A DNA stretch of 6,396 bases from JBMTVN01 sp046047235 (GTDB lineage: Bacteria; Verrucomicrobiota; Verrucomicrobiia; Limisphaerales; JAHDYP01). The notes under the pieces are model-generated. The model was not told where the DNA came from and searched no databases. It worked only from the letters and a program-made list of their open reading frames with translations. Made by a program: the position numbers and the translations under genes. Shown one piece after another: positions 5,257 through 6,396 of this stretch (positions are counted from its first letter, which is position 1; each line of letters starts with the position of its first letter). The DNA is taken from the NCBI GenBank assembly GCA_046047235.1, contig JBJOII010000195.1, forward strand, positions 1-6,396. The letters are read 5' to 3'.

Positions 5257-5990
5257 GCCCACAACCAGCCCAGCTCAGCGCCGCCGCCAAGGCCGCCCTG
5301 CCTACCCACGTCGCCATCATCATGGATGGCAACGGCCGCTGGGCCAAACAACGCCACCGCCCCAGGGTCGAAGGCCACCGCCAAGGCGTCGAATCCGTGC
5401 GCGCGATCGTCCGCGCCGCCGGCGAAATCGGTATCAAATACCTCACGCTCTACGCCTTCTCCGTCGAAAATTGGAACCGCCCCCAGGATGAGGTCGATAC
5501 CCTCATGAAATACCTCGCACGGTTCCTCAAAAACGAAATCTCCGAACTCAACCGCAATAACGTCCGCCTCGAAGCCATCGGCCAAATCTTCCGCCTACCC
5601 GAGTTCGTCCAGGAACAACTCCAAAAAACCCGCGCCGCCCTCGCCAATAATAACGGCCTCACTCTCACGCTCGCCCTCAGCTACGGCGGACGCTACGAAA
5701 TCGTCGAAGCCTGCCGCAGCCTCGCCGCCAAAGTGAAGGAAGGCCAGCTCGACCCCGCCGAGATCAACGAAAAAGCCTTCGCCGAACACCTCTACACCCG
5801 GCATATGCCCGACCCGGACCTCCTCATCCGCACCAGCGGCGAACTCCGCGTCTCGAACTTCCTCCTCTGGCAAATCTCCTACGCCGAACTCGTCGTCACC
5901 CCCACGCTCTGGCCCGACTTCCGAAAAGCCCAACTCTTCGACGCCCTCGACGAATACGCCAAACGTCACCGCCGCTTCGGCGCCGTCTAA
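5253..5990 (+). CDS. uppS: Isoprenyl transferase (undecaprenyl diphosphate synthase type)
   Basis: This 245-residue cis-prenyltransferase condenses isopentenyl diphosphate units onto farnesyl diphosphate to make the C55 lipid carrier used for peptidoglycan and other envelope polymers; it acts in the cytosol at the membrane. Seen in order: HVAIIMDGNGRWAKQR (19-34) with the diphosphate-binding Asp25, His42, LYAFSVENWNRP (66-77), LSYGGRYEIVEA (142-153), and the C-terminal signature DLLIRTSGELRVSNFLLWQ (189-207) followed by AELVVTPTLWPDF with Glu212. All catalytic positions are present and the length is typical. Translation starts with GTG inside the purA stop (GTGA), so it is probably translationally coupled. 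Chain length of the product cannot be read reliably from sequence; undecaprenyl is the default. The last eight codons and the stop fall in a 33-bp unit repeated exactly just after the gene. Confidence 0.97.
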   Translation: MSPQPAQLSAAAKAALPTHVAIIMDGNGRWAKQRHRPRVEGHRQGVESVRAIVRAAGEIGIKYLTLYAFSVENWNRPQDEVDTLMKYLARFLKNEISELNRNNVRLEAIGQIFRLPEFVQEQLQKTRAALANNNGLTLTLALSYGGRYEIVEACRSLAAKVKEGQLDPAEINEKAFAEHLYTRHMPDPDLLIRTSGELRVSNFLLWQISYAELVVTPTLWPDFRKAQLFDALDEYAKRHRRFGAV

Positions 5991-6028
5991 CCCCCACGTC
6001 ACCGCCGCTTCGGCGCCGTCTAACCCCC
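5963..6028. repeat. Perfect 33-bp tandem duplication at the end of uppS
   Basis: Positions 5963-5995 and 5996-6028 are identical. The unit covers the last uppS codons from within the codon before Arg238, the TAA stop and the following C-run. The second copy sits wholly after the first stop, so the protein is unaffected. Each unit holds a hairpin, CGCCG-CTT-CGGCG (5970-5982 and 6003-6015), and the self-complementary CGGCGCCG. No T-run follows either hairpin, so they are not standard intrinsic terminators, though a pair of stable 3' stems could protect the mRNA end. Confidence 0.97.
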
Positions 6029-6166
6029 CATCCTCCCTCCCTGAGTAGGGCACCCTGCATAAGCCCACTCCTCCGCCATACCCCCCCCAACAGACGCTCA
6101 GACAATCTATTTGTAAGTTATTGCCCATCAGCGCTTGGACCCAGAATCCAACACACCCTTCTCCCT

Positions 6167-6191
6167 AGCCTACCGAGCCTCAGACTAGGCT
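6167..6191. repeat. Weak inverted repeat downstream of uppS
   Basis: AGCCTA (6167-6172) pairs with TAGGCT (6186-6191) across 13 bases; an alternative pairing uses AGCCT at 6176-6180 with the same right arm. No T-run follows. It is the only hairpin candidate between the duplicated uppS end and the next promoter, so it may help end the purA-uppS transcript, but the support is slim. Confidence 0.3.
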
Positions 6192-6236
6192 GAAACCCAC
6201 TCCCACAAGCACCGCCCGCAAAAACATGTAAGATGC

Positions 6237-6261
6237 GTAAAGGATCTTTACATTTTTACAT
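6237..6261. promoter_or_regulatory. Possible operator: inverted and direct repeats over the -35 box
   Basis: GTAAAG (6237-6242) and CTTTAC (6246-6251) form a perfect 6-bp inverted repeat around GAT. TTTACAT occurs twice, at 6247-6253 and 6255-6261, with an 8-bp offset, and ATGTAA (6226-6231) is the complement of TTACAT. The cluster covers the predicted -35 element, where a repressor or activator commonly binds. The hairpin followed by ATTTTT could also be a feeble terminator, but a 6-bp AT-rich stem is weak. Confidence 0.4.
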
Positions 6262-6275
6262 AACAAACATAAAAT
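6247..6275 (+). promoter_or_regulatory. Sigma70-type promoter for a downstream gene
   Basis: TTTACA (6247-6252, five of six matches to TTGACA) and TAAAAT (6270-6275, five of six to TATAAT) are separated by the ideal 17 bp, inside the most AT-rich part of the window. Transcription would start near 6282 and run rightward. At least 115 nt of untranslated leader then lie within the window, because no start codon with a suitable ribosome binding site appears before its end. Confidence 0.65.
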
Positions 6276-6396
6276 CCTGATTGCCAATAAGTTACGAATT
6301 TCCAAAACGCGAGATCCAACGCAAGACGTCGGATACCTTTACAACTCTTTAGGAGAACACCCCAACGCCGCCGGGAGAGGCAGAACCAAACACAAA

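Larger units (their letters stand above)
5991..6396. other. Non-coding region downstream of uppS, promoter region of a gene beyond the window
   Basis: I see no credible gene in these 406 bp. The first 38 bp hold the second copy of the 33-bp repeat. From 6029 to about 6220 the sequence is C-rich and featureless except for a C9-type run near 6081-6089 and a weak inverted repeat at 6167-6191. From about 6221 it turns clearly AT-rich and holds direct and inverted TTTACAT-like motifs and a good plus-strand promoter. AGGAG at 6351-6355 looks like a ribosome binding site, but no ATG, GTG or TTG follows at usable spacing. The final bases are A-rich and may directly precede a start codon just past the edge. 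Confidence 0.65.

Noticed and set aside
3907..5262. Minus-strand open frame of about 451 codons opposite purA
   Set aside because: Its translation is an extreme Gly/Ala/Asp/Glu/Val/Phe mix, the mirror of C-ending codons in purA, and the plus strand there is certainly purA.
6351..6396. Start of a gene after AGGAG at 6351-6355
   Set aside because: No ATG, GTG or TTG follows within normal ribosome binding distance and no open frame is established before the window ends.

Overview
The window looks like a chromosomal segment of a moderately GC-rich bacterium, most plausibly a member of the Verrucomicrobiota. That placement is an inference from the adjacent purA-uppS pair, the C-ending codon use and the large HPr-like protein; nothing in the window proves the phylum. 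I see no insertion sequence, phage gene, CRISPR array, tRNA or rRNA.

Layout. (1) 21-518, minus strand: a small, unrecognised protein with one N-terminal membrane helix. (2) 519-995: a divergent intergenic region built almost entirely of short repeats and hairpins, including about 140 bp in strict 7-bp register whose G-rich strand could form a G-quadruplex. (3) 996-2549, plus strand: a 517-residue protein carrying an HPr-like phosphocarrier fold near its C-terminus. The His15 and Ser46 positions of HPr are both present at the canonical spacing, but the fold appears to be interrupted by about 85 residues. (4) 2513-3817, minus strand: a DUF900-type alpha/beta-hydrolase with a lipoprotein signal, whose 3' end overlaps the previous gene by 37 bp. 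(5) 3818-3981: a divergent intergenic region with a sigma70-like promoter followed by a textbook intrinsic terminator just before purA. (6) 3982-5256 purA and 5253-5990 uppS, plus strand, joined by a 4-nt GTGA stop/start overlap and therefore almost certainly one operon. (7) 5991-6396: non-coding, beginning with a second exact copy of the last 33 bp of the uppS end region, and ending in an AT-rich stretch with a good promoter that probably serves a gene starting beyond the window.

How the genes fit together. purA (AMP synthesis from IMP) and uppS (the undecaprenyl carrier for cell-wall synthesis) are core growth genes with no direct biochemical link. The HPr-like protein and the lipoprotein hydrolase are convergent and have no demonstrable functional link. 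A protein with a phosphorylatable HPr module would normally point to a PTS or nitrogen-PTS regulatory network, but no other PTS gene lies here.

Most worth following up: the interrupted HPr domain with its unidentified helical N-terminus; the promoter-plus-terminator leader of purA; the heptamer/G-quadruplex array in a divergent control region; and a codon-junction rule in purA-uppS that is confined to the four NAY amino acids, the set read by queuosine tRNAs.
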